A DNA stretch of 64,000 nucleotides from DATCYX01 sp963714425 (GTDB taxonomy: Bacteria; Chloroflexota; Anaerolineae; Anaerolineales; UBA4823). Position numbers and translations under genes: made by a program. Shown piece by piece: positions 18,488 through 26,640 of this stretch (positions are counted from its first letter, which is position 1; each line of letters starts with the position of its first letter). The notes under the pieces were generated by a model. It was given only the letters and a program-made list of their open reading frames with translations. It did no database searches and had not been told where the DNA came from. The DNA lies in assembly GCA_963714425.1 (NCBI GenBank), contig CAVQOI010000009.1, positions 62,001 through 126,000 of the forward strand, given 5' to 3'.

Positions 18488-19564
18488 ATGGATCACAATC
18501 CTTCTGAAAATATAGTATTGAAACCCGATCGTCCGGTGGGCATTACCGGATATGGCGCCTATGTACCCCGCTACCGGCTGCCTGCCAGCGAGGTCTCCCG
18601 GGTGTGGACGGACGGTCAAGCCGGGTTACCCATAAAAGAAAAAGCTGTCGCCGGGTTGGACGAAGATGTTGCCACCATGTCGATTGAGGCTGCTCGTAAC
18701 GCCGTGCTGCGCGCCGGCATCGCCCCCACCCGCATCCGCGCTGTATGGGTAGGCTCTGAATCACACCCGTACGCAGTCAAACCTACATCAACCATCGTTG
18801 CTGAGACCATCGGCGCTGTTCCCAACGTGCAGGCTGCGGACTGGCAGTTTGCCTGCAAAGCTGGCACCGAGGCCATGGTCGCAGCGATGGGCTTCGTCGG
18901 CTCGGGAATGGCGGATTACGCCCTGGCAATCGGGATGGATATCGCTCAGGGACGTCCAGGCGATGCACTGGAGTACACCGCGGGCGCTGGGGGCGCAGCA
19001 TTTATCCTGGGACCCGCACACGATTCATTAGCTGAGATCGAGAGCGCTTATTCCTACGTCACCGACACCCCCGATTTCTGGCGGCGCGCCAACCAGAAAT
19101 ATCCCGAGCACGGGCAGCGCTTTACTGGTGAGCCGGCGTATTTTAAGCATATCACTGAGGCCGGACGGACCTTGATGGAAGCCACGCAAACCACACCCGC
19201 AGATTACCATTACGCCGTCTTCCACCAACCTAACACCAAGTTCCCCGAACGGGCAGCATCCATGTTGGGATTTAGCAAAGAGCAGATTGCCCCTGGGTTG
19301 CTCGTGCCTGAAATTGGCAACACCTATGCAGGTGCGGCAATCATCGGGCTGACCGCTATCCTGGACATCGCCAAACCTGGAGACCGCATCTTGATGATCT
19401 CCTTTGGCTCTGGTGCCGGATCGGATGCCTTCGCCTTGCGCGTCACCGAAGCCGTTGAGGCTCGTCGCGACCTTGCACCGCGCACTAGCGATTATATTGC
19501 CCGGCGCACTCTAATCGATTACGCCACATACACTCGATATCGTGGCAAGCTGACCATGAAATAA
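18488..19564 (+). CDS. Hydroxymethylglutaryl-CoA synthase, archaeal type
   Basis: 358 residues, the size of archaeal HMG-CoA synthases and shorter than the eukaryotic or Gram-positive MvaS. It condenses acetyl-CoA with acetoacetyl-CoA to HMG-CoA. Start: GITGYGAYVPRYRLPASEV. Catalytic residues are in place: Glu91 in VGSESHPYAVKPT, the nucleophile Cys123 in WQFACKAGTEAM, and the His in VFHQPNTKFP. The stop codon TAA overlaps the ATG of the thiolase-like gene by one base. In Archaea this enzyme forms a complex with a thiolase and a DUF35 protein that passes acetoacetyl-CoA directly between sites; the same three genes follow here in the same order. Confidence 0.93.
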   Translation: MDHNPSENIVLKPDRPVGITGYGAYVPRYRLPASEVSRVWTDGQAGLPIKEKAVAGLDEDVATMSIEAARNAVLRAGIAPTRIRAVWVGSESHPYAVKPTSTIVAETIGAVPNVQAADWQFACKAGTEAMVAAMGFVGSGMADYALAIGMDIAQGRPGDALEYTAGAGGAAFILGPAHDSLAEIESAYSYVTDTPDFWRRANQKYPEHGQRFTGEPAYFKHITEAGRTLMEATQTTPADYHYAVFHQPNTKFPERAASMLGFSKEQIAPGLLVPEIGNTYAGAAIIGLTAILDIAKPGDRILMISFGSGAGSDAFALRVTEAVEARRDLAPRTSDYIARRTLIDYATYTRYRGKLTMK

Positions 19565-20727
19565 TGCGCGACGTTGTTATTGCAGGTATTGGACAAACTG
19601 ATGTCGGCGAACACTGGGGTGTTTCGCTGCGAGAGCTGGCTTTACACGCTATTGAAGCTGCACGGCAGGACGCGGGAGGCTTGCAGCCGCAGGCCTTATT
19701 CGTCGGTAATATGCTGGCGCCTTCCCTCTCACGGCAGGCGCATCTTGGCAGCTTGGTAGCAGACTTTGCCGGGCTGGCAGGTATCGAAGCCATGACATTG
19801 GAGGCAGCAGGTGCATCGGGAGGTGCAGCTCTGCGGACAGGGTACCTCGCCGTTGCCTCCGGGGATGCGGAAGTAGTACTTGTCGTTGGCGTGGAGAAAT
19901 TCACCGACCAGGTTGGCGGTCCATTCGAGGCAGCCCTCAGCTCCGCTGCTGATAGTGACTTCGAATCTGTACATGGATTGACCCCCACCGGACAGGCTGC
20001 TCTGCTTATGCAGCGCTACCTACATGAATTTGACGCACCTCGCCAGGCGTTTGCAGGTTTTCCAGTTACCGCCCACGCCAATGGTGTGGGCAATCCCAAA
20101 GCCATGTTTCGCAAAGCGATCACTACCAGCGCCTACAAGGCAGCAGGTGTAGTGAGTGACCCCCTGAATCTTTTCGATGTTGCCCCTGCAGCAGATGGAG
20201 CCGCTGCCCTCCTGCTGACCCGGACGGGGATGCTGCCCACAGGCTTCCCGAACGCACTCGTGCGTATTGCTGGTTCGGCAGTGGCGACCGATTCGCTAGC
20301 CCTACATGACAGGTCCGACCCACTAAGTTTTCTCGGTGCGAGTATATCTGTGCAGCGCGCTTGCCAGCAAGCCAAGATTACCCCTTTGCAGGTAGACTTG
20401 TTTGAGCTGTATGACGCATATTCCATTTATGCGGCGCTTTCGCTGGAAGCGGCGGGGTTTGCCACGCGAGGCGAAGGCTGGAAGCTGGCCCAGGACGGCG
20501 CTCTCGGTCTGGCTGGCTCGCTTCCTATCGCTACAATGGGTGGGTTGAAAGCGCGTGGTAACCCAGGCGGAGCAACGGGTGTCTACCAGGCGGTTGAGGC
20601 GGTGCTGCAGCTACGTGGCGAGGCTGGCACCAACCAGATCCAGGACGCCCGCCGCGCGCTTTTGCAATGCCTTGGAGGCCCTGCATCCACGGCGGTCACG
20701 CATGTTTTTGAATTAGTAATAGATTAA
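19564..20727 (+). CDS. SCP2/archaeal-type thiolase homologue lacking the catalytic Cys and both His residues
   Basis: 387 residues, full length for the family. The fold is well preserved (MRDVVIAGIGQTDVGE, VASGDAEVVLVVGVEKFTD, DPLNLFDVAPAADGAAALLL). Residues needed for thiolysis/condensation are changed. The nucleophile position, normally EAACASG, is EAAGASG (Gly83, codon GGT 19810-19812). The HDAF/HDCF His is Tyr283 (ELYDAYSI). The GHPxGATG or GHALGATG His is Asn333 (GNPGGATG). By these criteria it should not act as acetoacetyl-CoA thiolase. It sits between HMG-CoA synthase and DUF35, touching the former, so a structural or substrate-channelling role in the HMG-CoA synthase complex is a reasonable inference. 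Another thiolase elsewhere would then supply acetoacetyl-CoA. Confidence 0.85.
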   Translation: MRDVVIAGIGQTDVGEHWGVSLRELALHAIEAARQDAGGLQPQALFVGNMLAPSLSRQAHLGSLVADFAGLAGIEAMTLEAAGASGGAALRTGYLAVASGDAEVVLVVGVEKFTDQVGGPFEAALSSAADSDFESVHGLTPTGQAALLMQRYLHEFDAPRQAFAGFPVTAHANGVGNPKAMFRKAITTSAYKAAGVVSDPLNLFDVAPAADGAAALLLTRTGMLPTGFPNALVRIAGSAVATDSLALHDRSDPLSFLGASISVQRACQQAKITPLQVDLFELYDAYSIYAALSLEAAGFATRGEGWKLAQDGALGLAGSLPIATMGGLKARGNPGGATGVYQAVEAVLQLRGEAGTNQIQDARRALLQCLGGPASTAVTHVFELVID

Positions 20728-20802
20728 TACTTGAATCTGATAGTTCTTGATAGCCTGGTCAGCGATAATGTAGCGTAGATATCATTAAAGGAGTCACATC
20801 GC

Positions 20803-21213
20803 ATGGAAATCCCTCGCCATTGGCGATTGCGCAAACAACGATACAGTCTGGTGGGTGAAGTCTGCCCACACTGCCAGGCAAAACTCTTCCCGCCGCGCGA
20901 CGTCTGTCCCGAATGCGGTCAGGAGGCCAAAAACCTGTACCAGTTCAGCGGACGCGGCGAGGTGTACTCATACACAACAGTCTACGACCCGCCAGCGGGT
21001 TTTGAAGATAATGCCCCATATACCGTGGCGCTGGTCAAGCTTGTGGAAGGACCCCTGGTCACCGCACAGCTCACCGATCTTGAGGGCCAGAAAGTGGAAA
21101 TTGGCACCCCAGTGGAGATGGTCACGCGCAAGCTGCGCGACGACGGCGACGAGCGCGGCATGATTGTTTACGGATATAAATTTAGACCTTTGTTAAGTAA
21201 AGCCCCGGCTTAA
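20803..21213 (+). CDS. DUF35 Zn-ribbon / OB-fold protein, partner of HMG-CoA synthase and thiolase
   Basis: 136 residues. It has an N-terminal helix MEIPRHWRLRKQRYSLVG, a rubredoxin-like Zn ribbon CPHCQAKLFPPRDVCPECG (residues about 24-42), and a C-terminal OB-fold (GRGEVYSYTTVYDPPAGF, VALVKLVEGPLVTAQLTD). In the archaeal complex DUF35 tethers thiolase to HMG-CoA synthase and contributes to a shared CoA-binding site. The start has AAGGAG upstream. The last 13 codons, from TAT 21175, switch to AT-rich codons (AAA TTT AGA, TTA, AGT AAA), unlike the GC-rich codons before them. Related tails recur at 35755-35793 and 49971-50009, suggesting that this 3' end was replaced by an inserted element. Confidence 0.92.
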   Translation: MEIPRHWRLRKQRYSLVGEVCPHCQAKLFPPRDVCPECGQEAKNLYQFSGRGEVYSYTTVYDPPAGFEDNAPYTVALVKLVEGPLVTAQLTDLEGQKVEIGTPVEMVTRKLRDDGDERGMIVYGYKFRPLLSKAPA

Positions 21214-21268
21214 CTGTTGGTATATTTTTGAACAGAAAAGAACTTCCGAGACTTTGCTCTCGGAAGTT
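21172..21268 (+). repeat. DUF35 gene tail plus terminator, copy A (in the intact gene)
   Basis: Last codons of the DUF35 gene (YKFRPLLSKAPA, stop at 21211-21213) and the hairpin terminator with stem AACTTCCGAGA (21241-21251 with 21258-21268). It is homologous to copies B (35755-35847) and C (49971-50060), which are not attached to a gene. A and B share 14 identical bases at 21175-21188 and 35755-35768. Confidence 0.8.
21241..21268 (+). terminator. Intrinsic terminator of the mevalonate operon
   Basis: 11-bp perfect stem, 6-base loop, followed by TTGTTTGATTT. Confidence 0.88.
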
Positions 21269-21277
21269 TTGTTTGAT

Positions 21278-21475
21278 TTACGCCTTCCTTCGCTTTACCT
21301 TGAAACTACTCTCAATGGCTGAGATATTATCAAAAACTGCCTTGAGTATTCCGGGCCCTGTTACATAGTCTTCACCACCAAAACCAGAAGAATACCGGTC
21401 AAACTCTAGCGGCGGCAACAAACACCTCGTGGATTTTCGCGCATGCTTTCTACTTCGGGGTGGGCATGGTTTGTT
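21278..21475 (-). pseudogene. Possible 3' remnant of a minus-strand gene
   Basis: Minus-strand frame open for more than 60 codons, without a suitable start, ending at a TAA (21280-21278) just beyond the shared terminator. The residues LPPLEFDRYSSGFGGEDY and GPGILKAVFDNISAIESSFK look protein-like, but no family was recognised. It lies directly after the presumed insertion point, so it may be debris of the element end. Confidence 0.25.
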
Positions 21476-21530
21476 AACTATAGCACGGGGTTACATCAGA
21501 TACAATAACTTATCGACAACGATTAAACCC

Positions 21531-21584
21531 TTGACAAACATCCCCAGATTTGCTATCCTGTTATCGTTCCCGATAACGATAACA
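21531..21584 (+). promoter_or_regulatory. Promoter and operator of the arabinose lacI-araA operon
   Basis: TTGACA (21531-21536), 17-base spacer, TATCCT (21554-21559) with an extended -10 TG. A dyad follows over the start point: TGTTATCGT (21559-21567) with ACGATAACA (21576-21584), nested around GTTATCG-ttcc-CGATAAC. A related site lies at the binding-protein promoter (32125-32156), so the adjacent LacI protein probably controls both. Confidence 0.75.
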
Positions 21585-21614
21585 GTTTCTGCGTAAAAAA
21601 GGGGTTTTCCTGTT

Positions 21615-22652
21615 ATGAATTTTCCTCGCAAGCGCCTCACAATCAAACAGGTTGCGAAGGCAGCTGGAGTCTCCACGCAAACCGTTTCCAGGGTGATCAA
21701 TGACCGTCCGGATGTCGCCCAGGAAACTCGCGAGCGCATTCAGCAGGTTATCGATGAATTGGGCTACCGGCCCAGCGCTCTAGCTCGCAGCCTGATCCAG
21801 AGGCGGAGCTACACGCTGGGTGTTATCACGGCAGGATTGAAATTTATCGGCCCCTCGCGCACCCTGAATGGGATCACTACCAAAGCCGAAGAGCTGGGAT
21901 ACGCCTTGCTGCTCAAGGAGCTGCCCCACTTCCTCACCGAAGACATCGAGCCGTTGATTCAATTCCTGCTCGCCCGGCACATCGACGGCATCTTGTGGGC
22001 GGAACCCGAGATCGGTGGCAATCGCAATTGGGTAGAAGCCAGCCTCGACAGCATCCCAGTGCCTACTGTCTTCATCACCATGCAAGCGCGCTCGGGGATA
22101 TCGATTGTAAGTGTGGACAACTATCTTGGCGGCAAGCTTGCCACGCAGCACCTGCTGGAGCTGGGGCGCCAGCACATCGGCCACATCTGCGGCCCGTTAG
22201 AATGGTGGGAAGCCCGCCAGCGGAAGCTAGGTTGGCAGGAAACTTTACAAGCTGCGGGAAGAAGGGTCACTGAAGCCCACAGCGCGGAAGGCAATTGGTC
22301 CTCATCCAGCGGAGAAAATGCCTTCCTGCAACTCCTGCAATCCTACCCGGAAATGGATGCAGTCTTCGTCGCCAACGACCAGATGGCGCTGGCTGCATTG
22401 CAGATCGCCCACATGCGGGGCATACGCGTCCCGCAAGACCTGGCTGTCGTCGGGTTCGATAACATTGCCGAATCCGCTTACTTCTATCCTTCTTTGACCA
22501 CCGTCGATCAAAACCAGCATGAACTGGGCTGCCGGGCTGTGCAGGCGTTGGTCGAAATGATTGAGGCCGCCAATGCTGGCAATCAAGCCATCGAACCCAA
22601 TTCATTTCTTCTTGAACCCGAGCTGATTGTAAGGGATAGTTCGGTCGCCTGA
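21615..22652 (+). CDS. LacI-family transcriptional regulator of the arabinose cassette
   Basis: 345 residues. It has an N-terminal LacI helix-turn-helix (LTIKQVAKAAGVSTQTVSRVINDRPDVAQETRERI, about 8-42) with hinge helix GYRPSALARSL. The periplasmic-binding-like effector domain follows (TLGVITAGL, DGILWAEPE, VSVDNYLGGKLATQHLLELG, VFVANDQMALAALQIAHMRG, VVGFDNIAESAYFYPSLTTVDQ). It is transcribed with araA 40 bases downstream. A strong promoter with an overlapping dyad precedes it, so autoregulation is likely. The inducer is presumably L-arabinose or a related pentose, inferred from the neighbours araA, araB and araD. Confidence 0.92.
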   Translation: MNFPRKRLTIKQVAKAAGVSTQTVSRVINDRPDVAQETRERIQQVIDELGYRPSALARSLIQRRSYTLGVITAGLKFIGPSRTLNGITTKAEELGYALLLKELPHFLTEDIEPLIQFLLARHIDGILWAEPEIGGNRNWVEASLDSIPVPTVFITMQARSGISIVSVDNYLGGKLATQHLLELGRQHIGHICGPLEWWEARQRKLGWQETLQAAGRRVTEAHSAEGNWSSSSGENAFLQLLQSYPEMDAVFVANDQMALAALQIAHMRGIRVPQDLAVVGFDNIAESAYFYPSLTTVDQNQHELGCRAVQALVEMIEAANAGNQAIEPNSFLLEPELIVRDSSVA

Positions 22653-22692
22653 TAGACGCCCAATCGCTCCAATTCCTTTCCTGGGAGGACGT

Positions 22693-24198
22693 ATGATCGA
22701 TTTCAAAGCCTTCGAAGTATGGTTTATCACTGGAAGCCAGCATCTGTATGGCGAAGCAACGCTCAAGATCGTGGAACAGCACTCCCAGGAAATGGCGCGG
22801 GCCATGACGCAATCGGGCAAGCTGCCGGTAAAGGTTGTCTTCAAGCCCGTAGTGACAACCCCCGAGACGATCACCGCAATCTGCCGAGAGGCGAATAACG
22901 CCCCCAACTGCGTCGGGTTGGTCACCTGGATGCATACTTTCTCTCCGGCAAAAATGTGGATCGCCGGATTGAATGCTCTCAACAAGCCCTTCGTCCACCT
23001 GCATACCCAATACAACCGCGATCTTCCCTGGGCAGAGATCGATATGGATTTCATGAATCTCAACCAGTCTGCGCACGGCGACCGTGAATTCGGCTTCATC
23101 GGTAGCCGCATGCGCCTCAACCGCAAAATTATCGTCGGTTTCTGGCAGGATGAGCAGGTACTGGATAAACTTGGAATCTGGATGCGGGCTGCGTGTGCCT
23201 GGCATGATATGCAGGGCATGAAAATCGCCCGCTTTGGCGATAACATGCGCGAGGTGGCAGTCACCGAAGGCGACAAAGTAGAAGCGCAGATCCGCCTGGG
23301 GTACGCGGTCAGCGGGTATGGTTTAGGTGAGCTGGTCAATGAAGTGCAGGCCGTCTCGGATTCCGAGATCGACAGGGTATTAGCCGAGTACGAAGAGCGC
23401 TATCTCGTCGCCGAAGCCTTGCGGCACACGGGCAGCCAACGCGAGTCCTTGCTCCAGGCAGCCCGCATCGAAGTCGGGTTGAGAACATTCCTGGAAAAGG
23501 GTCAATTTAAGGCTTTCACCACTACGTTTGAAGACTTACACGGACTAACTCAGCTGCCGGGTCTGGCAGTCCAGCGGCTGATGGCCGATGGCTATGGCTT
23601 CGGTGCAGAGGGGGATTGGAAGACCGCCGCCCTTGTGCGCGCCATGAAGGTGATGGGCGCCGGCCTGAATGGTGGCACATCCTTCATGGAGGATTACACG
23701 TATGACCTGGACGAGATCACACCCAAGGTGCTCGGCGCACACATGCTCGAGGTGTGCGAATCGGTTTCCGGGGGTAAACCCAGCCTCGAGATCCATCCGC
23801 TGTCCATTGGAGGGAAGGCCGATCCACCAAGGCTGGTATTTGATATCAGCACCGGTCGTGCGGTCAATGCCACGCTGCTGGATATGGGCAACCGCTTCCG
23901 CATGGTCGTAAATGAAGTGGAGGTCGTGCTGCCGAATCGGCCGCTGTCTAAGCTGCCCGTCGCACGCGCGGTATGGGTACCAATGCCTGACCTGCAGACT
24001 GCCGCAGCCGCCTGGATCCTGGCAGGCGGCGCCCACCACACCGGGTTCAGCCAGGCCGTCACCACGGAGCATCTCGAGGATTTCGCCGAGATCGCAGGCA
24101 TGGAGTTCCTCTCAATCGACAAAGATACTCGCATTTCCGACTGGAAAAAAGAGCTGCGCTGGAACGAAATGTATTACCTGCTCGCCAGAGGCCTGTGA
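22693..24198 (+). CDS. araA: L-arabinose isomerase
   Basis: 501 residues, standard length. It interconverts L-arabinose and L-ribulose in the cytosol with a divalent metal. The start FEVWFITGSQHLYGEATL is the family hallmark. Metal/catalytic residues expected from the E. coli enzyme are visible: Glu in GAEGDWKTAAL, Glu in GTSFMEDYTYDL, His in AHMLEVCES and His in GAHHTGFS. The ribosome binding site is GGGAGG. It lies behind the LacI gene, while the kinase and epimerase genes are on the opposite strand 8-10 kb away in the same cassette. Confidence 0.97.
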   Translation: MIDFKAFEVWFITGSQHLYGEATLKIVEQHSQEMARAMTQSGKLPVKVVFKPVVTTPETITAICREANNAPNCVGLVTWMHTFSPAKMWIAGLNALNKPFVHLHTQYNRDLPWAEIDMDFMNLNQSAHGDREFGFIGSRMRLNRKIIVGFWQDEQVLDKLGIWMRAACAWHDMQGMKIARFGDNMREVAVTEGDKVEAQIRLGYAVSGYGLGELVNEVQAVSDSEIDRVLAEYEERYLVAEALRHTGSQRESLLQAARIEVGLRTFLEKGQFKAFTTTFEDLHGLTQLPGLAVQRLMADGYGFGAEGDWKTAALVRAMKVMGAGLNGGTSFMEDYTYDLDEITPKVLGAHMLEVCESVSGGKPSLEIHPLSIGGKADPPRLVFDISTGRAVNATLLDMGNRFRMVVNEVEVVLPNRPLSKLPVARAVWVPMPDLQTAAAAWILAGGAHHTGFSQAVTTEHLEDFAEIAGMEFLSIDKDTRISDWKKELRWNEMYYLLARGL

Positions 24199-24274
24199 CT
24201 ACCGATAATGTAGTTTGATCCGCCTCACATGCCACTCGCCGCGGTGAGGGTGGACAGCGCGAGGGAATCGACCG

Positions 24275-25366
24275 GTGTCTGAATTCGCCCATAAAATCAG
24301 CTTGCTGCGCGATCTGGCTGCCAGACATAACCTGGATGCCATCCTGCTCCAGCGCCAAAGTAATTTTTCCTGGCTCACTTGCGGATCGTCTGCTTACGTC
24401 AATATCGCTTCCGACAGGGCAGTCGCCTCCTTGCTGGTCACCCCCGACCGCCTGGTATTGTTCTCCAATAACATCGAAGCCCCCCGGCTGGAGAAAGAAG
24501 AAGCCCTCATCACGCAGGGATGGGAGTTCCGCGTAGCACCCTGGTATAAGGCTGGAGATGCTACCGCCGATCTGACCCGCGATCTAAAAGTTGGCGCGGA
24601 TCTTCCTTTACCCGGGGCGGTCAACCTCAGCGAAAAATTACCCCACCTGCGGGCAAATCTAACCCCTGAGGAGGGGGAACGCTTCCGCAGCCTTGGCGTG
24701 CTCACCGCCCAGGCGATGGCTGCGGCTGCTCGCTCGATCCACCCCGGACAGAGCGAGCATGCCATCGCCGCCCTGCTGTCTGGAGAGGCCGAGCAGCGTG
24801 GGGTGCAGACCACCGTCAACCTGGTGGCTACCGATGAGCGCATCTTTGAATTCCGCCACCCCTTGCCCACCGCAAAGAAGCTTTCCCGCTATGCCATGCT
24901 GGTCCTGTGCGGGAGAAAGCAGGGGCTGGTGTGCTCGGTTACGCGCCTGGTCCATTTCGGGCGCCTGCCCGCAGAGATCCGTCGCAAGGCTGATGCCGTT
25001 GCACGCATCGACGCGACTATGATCGCTGACACGCGTCCATTGAAAAAGCTGGGAGAGATATTTGCACACGCCGTACAGGAGTATGCCCGGCTTGGCTATC
25101 AGGATGAATGGAAAAAACATCACCAGGGAGGGCCGGCGGGTTATGAGCCCCGCGAATTTATCGCCACGCTGCAATCTGGAGAGCAGGTTATTCACGGCCA
25201 GGTATACGCTTGGAATCCGTCAATCACTGGCACAAAATCGGAAGACACCATCCTGATCGGCGAAAATGGCAATGAGATCCTCACCAGTATCCAGGGCTGG
25301 CCGACGATAGCCGTCGAGGTCGAGGGCGGCACACTGGAGCGACCTGCAATATTAGAAGTCACCTGA
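24275..25366 (+). CDS. M24-fold (creatinase/aminopeptidase P-like) protein without metal ligands
   Basis: 363 residues. The GTG start at 24275 has GAGGGA upstream. A creatinase-like N-terminal domain (LLRDLAARHNLDAILLQRQSNFSWLTCG) is followed by a pita-bread domain. The residues that bind two metals in M24 peptidases are missing. Where the first Asp (usually DxG) and second Asp (usually SDxTR) belong, the sequence reads LVLCGRKQGLVCSVTRLVHFG. The HGxGHxxG motif is replaced by KHHQGGPAGYEP, and the final Glu region reads WNPSITGTKSED. It may therefore be a metal-free enzyme like creatinase, or a non-enzyme. It follows araA by 76 bases, in the same orientation. The substrate is unknown. Confidence 0.75.
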   Translation: MSEFAHKISLLRDLAARHNLDAILLQRQSNFSWLTCGSSAYVNIASDRAVASLLVTPDRLVLFSNNIEAPRLEKEEALITQGWEFRVAPWYKAGDATADLTRDLKVGADLPLPGAVNLSEKLPHLRANLTPEEGERFRSLGVLTAQAMAAAARSIHPGQSEHAIAALLSGEAEQRGVQTTVNLVATDERIFEFRHPLPTAKKLSRYAMLVLCGRKQGLVCSVTRLVHFGRLPAEIRRKADAVARIDATMIADTRPLKKLGEIFAHAVQEYARLGYQDEWKKHHQGGPAGYEPREFIATLQSGEQVIHGQVYAWNPSITGTKSEDTILIGENGNEILTSIQGWPTIAVEVEGGTLERPAILEVT

Positions 25367-25500
25367 TCCTGCCCTCCAGGACTACCGCAATACCCACAAA
25401 GAGCGACCCGCTACGAGAAGCCAATTCATCGCATTATAATAATGGTGGAGATGGCTTGGTCACTCGCCGATCGCATTCCCAGAATAAAAAATCGATCTAT

Positions 25501-25560
25501 CATTGCGAGTAGACGCACTGCGCCGGCGCTTTTCATAGACACGTGTCCCGCCATTGCGAG
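25501..25560. repeat. Two short interspersed repeats containing CATTGCGAG
   Basis: CATTGCGAG occurs at 25501-25509 and 25552-25560, each followed by a G/C-rich stretch. They lie in a 230-base gap without genes. They resemble the scattered ATTGCGAGnAG intergenic repeats known from Chloroflexota genomes (recollection, not verified). Confidence 0.35.
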
Positions 25561-25597
25561 AAGGCGCCAGCGAAACCGGTGACGGCGAAGTAAACTC

Positions 25598-26617
25598 ATG
25601 AAGCATCATTCGGATCCTTACAAAATGCGTTCTTACCGAAGATTCATTTGCATCGCCTTTTTGGCTTTGTCTGTGGTGGGGTGTGGACAGCAATCAGGCA
25701 TCTCAATTCCTCTCACACCCACATCCCAGGCTGCCTATACTGTCCTGAGCCTGCGTGAGTATCTGGTCCACCAGCGCCTGACCCTAGTCAACGATGGACC
25801 CGACCAGCCAGCCAAGCAGAACCTGTGGGTGGCATTAATCCACAGCGTGCTCCCCTACCAGGATGTCCTTTCCACGCAGATTACGCCAGCTGATTACGAT
25901 TTGGTCACTGACGAGTATGGCAACCCGTATGCCGAGTTCAATCTCTCTGAACACCCAGCCGGGAAAACCATCATCGTTGAGATCCGATACCGGATCGTGG
26001 TCAATGAACTGGCATATGATTTGTCGCACTGCAAGGGGGAAATGCTGGATGAGTACACTCAGCCCGAGCTGCATATCGAATCCGCCAATCCGCAAATCGT
26101 GGCATTAGCGAGCGAGCTGTCACACGGCAAAAAGACGGCTTGCGAGCAAGTGCGGACGTTTTACGATTATGTTAGCGATGAGCTTGTCTACAGCATTAAC
26201 AATAACAGCTGGGGGGCGCAAGCTGCCCTGGGTCCCATGGGAGCCGATTGCACTGAATATGCTGGTCTAACAGTAGCCCTCAGCCGGGCGCAGGGGATCC
26301 CAGCGCGTTACTTTGAAGGATTATTGTACCTGGACAAGGAAACGAAGCCTCTCGCACGCCTTGAGCATGCCTGGGCGGATGTCTACATGCCCGGCATCGG
26401 CTGGGTGGCCCTGGATCCCACCTTAGGGCGCTCGTCCATCAACCGGGAGACCTACTTTGCCCACTACACGCCGGAGCACATCATCGTCACTTTAGGCGCC
26501 AATCCGTCCACCTTGCGGGGCAGCAGCTATTGGACGCACCTGTATTGGCCGGGAAATAGCACGAAAATCAGGGTTGAGGCTGGGGAGTGGGAAATCACAC
26601 CCGTGAGAGGACAGTAA
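25598..26617 (+). CDS. Transglutaminase-like lipoprotein
   Basis: 339 residues from ATG 25598 (an in-frame ATG at 25625 is also possible). It has a lipoprotein signal with lipobox SVVGC near residue 29-30, so it is anchored at the outer face of the membrane. The transglutaminase-like/protease fold is shown by a complete triad: Cys in GADCTEYAGL (about 217), His in LEHAWADVYMPG (about 256) and Asp in WVALDPTLG (about 271). The family cleaves or cross-links peptides; the substrate is unknown. It has no obvious operon partners, being separated by 230 bases from the M24-like gene and convergent with the URO-D genes. Confidence 0.85.
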   Translation: MKHHSDPYKMRSYRRFICIAFLALSVVGCGQQSGISIPLTPTSQAAYTVLSLREYLVHQRLTLVNDGPDQPAKQNLWVALIHSVLPYQDVLSTQITPADYDLVTDEYGNPYAEFNLSEHPAGKTIIVEIRYRIVVNELAYDLSHCKGEMLDEYTQPELHIESANPQIVALASELSHGKKTACEQVRTFYDYVSDELVYSINNNSWGAQAALGPMGADCTEYAGLTVALSRAQGIPARYFEGLLYLDKETKPLARLEHAWADVYMPGIGWVALDPTLGRSSINRETYFAHYTPEHIIVTLGANPSTLRGSSYWTHLYWPGNSTKIRVEAGEWEITPVRGQ

Positions 26618-26640
26618 GCACCAGCGGTTCCCGCTGCGGA

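Noticed and set aside
22267..23205. 312-codon minus-strand open frame opposite lacI and araA
   Set aside because: It is antisense to two well-identified genes, has no family resemblance and reflects their codon bias.
25501..25560. Possible CRISPR-like repeats
   Set aside because: Only two short copies of a 9-base motif with no regular spacers; more like scattered intergenic repeats.
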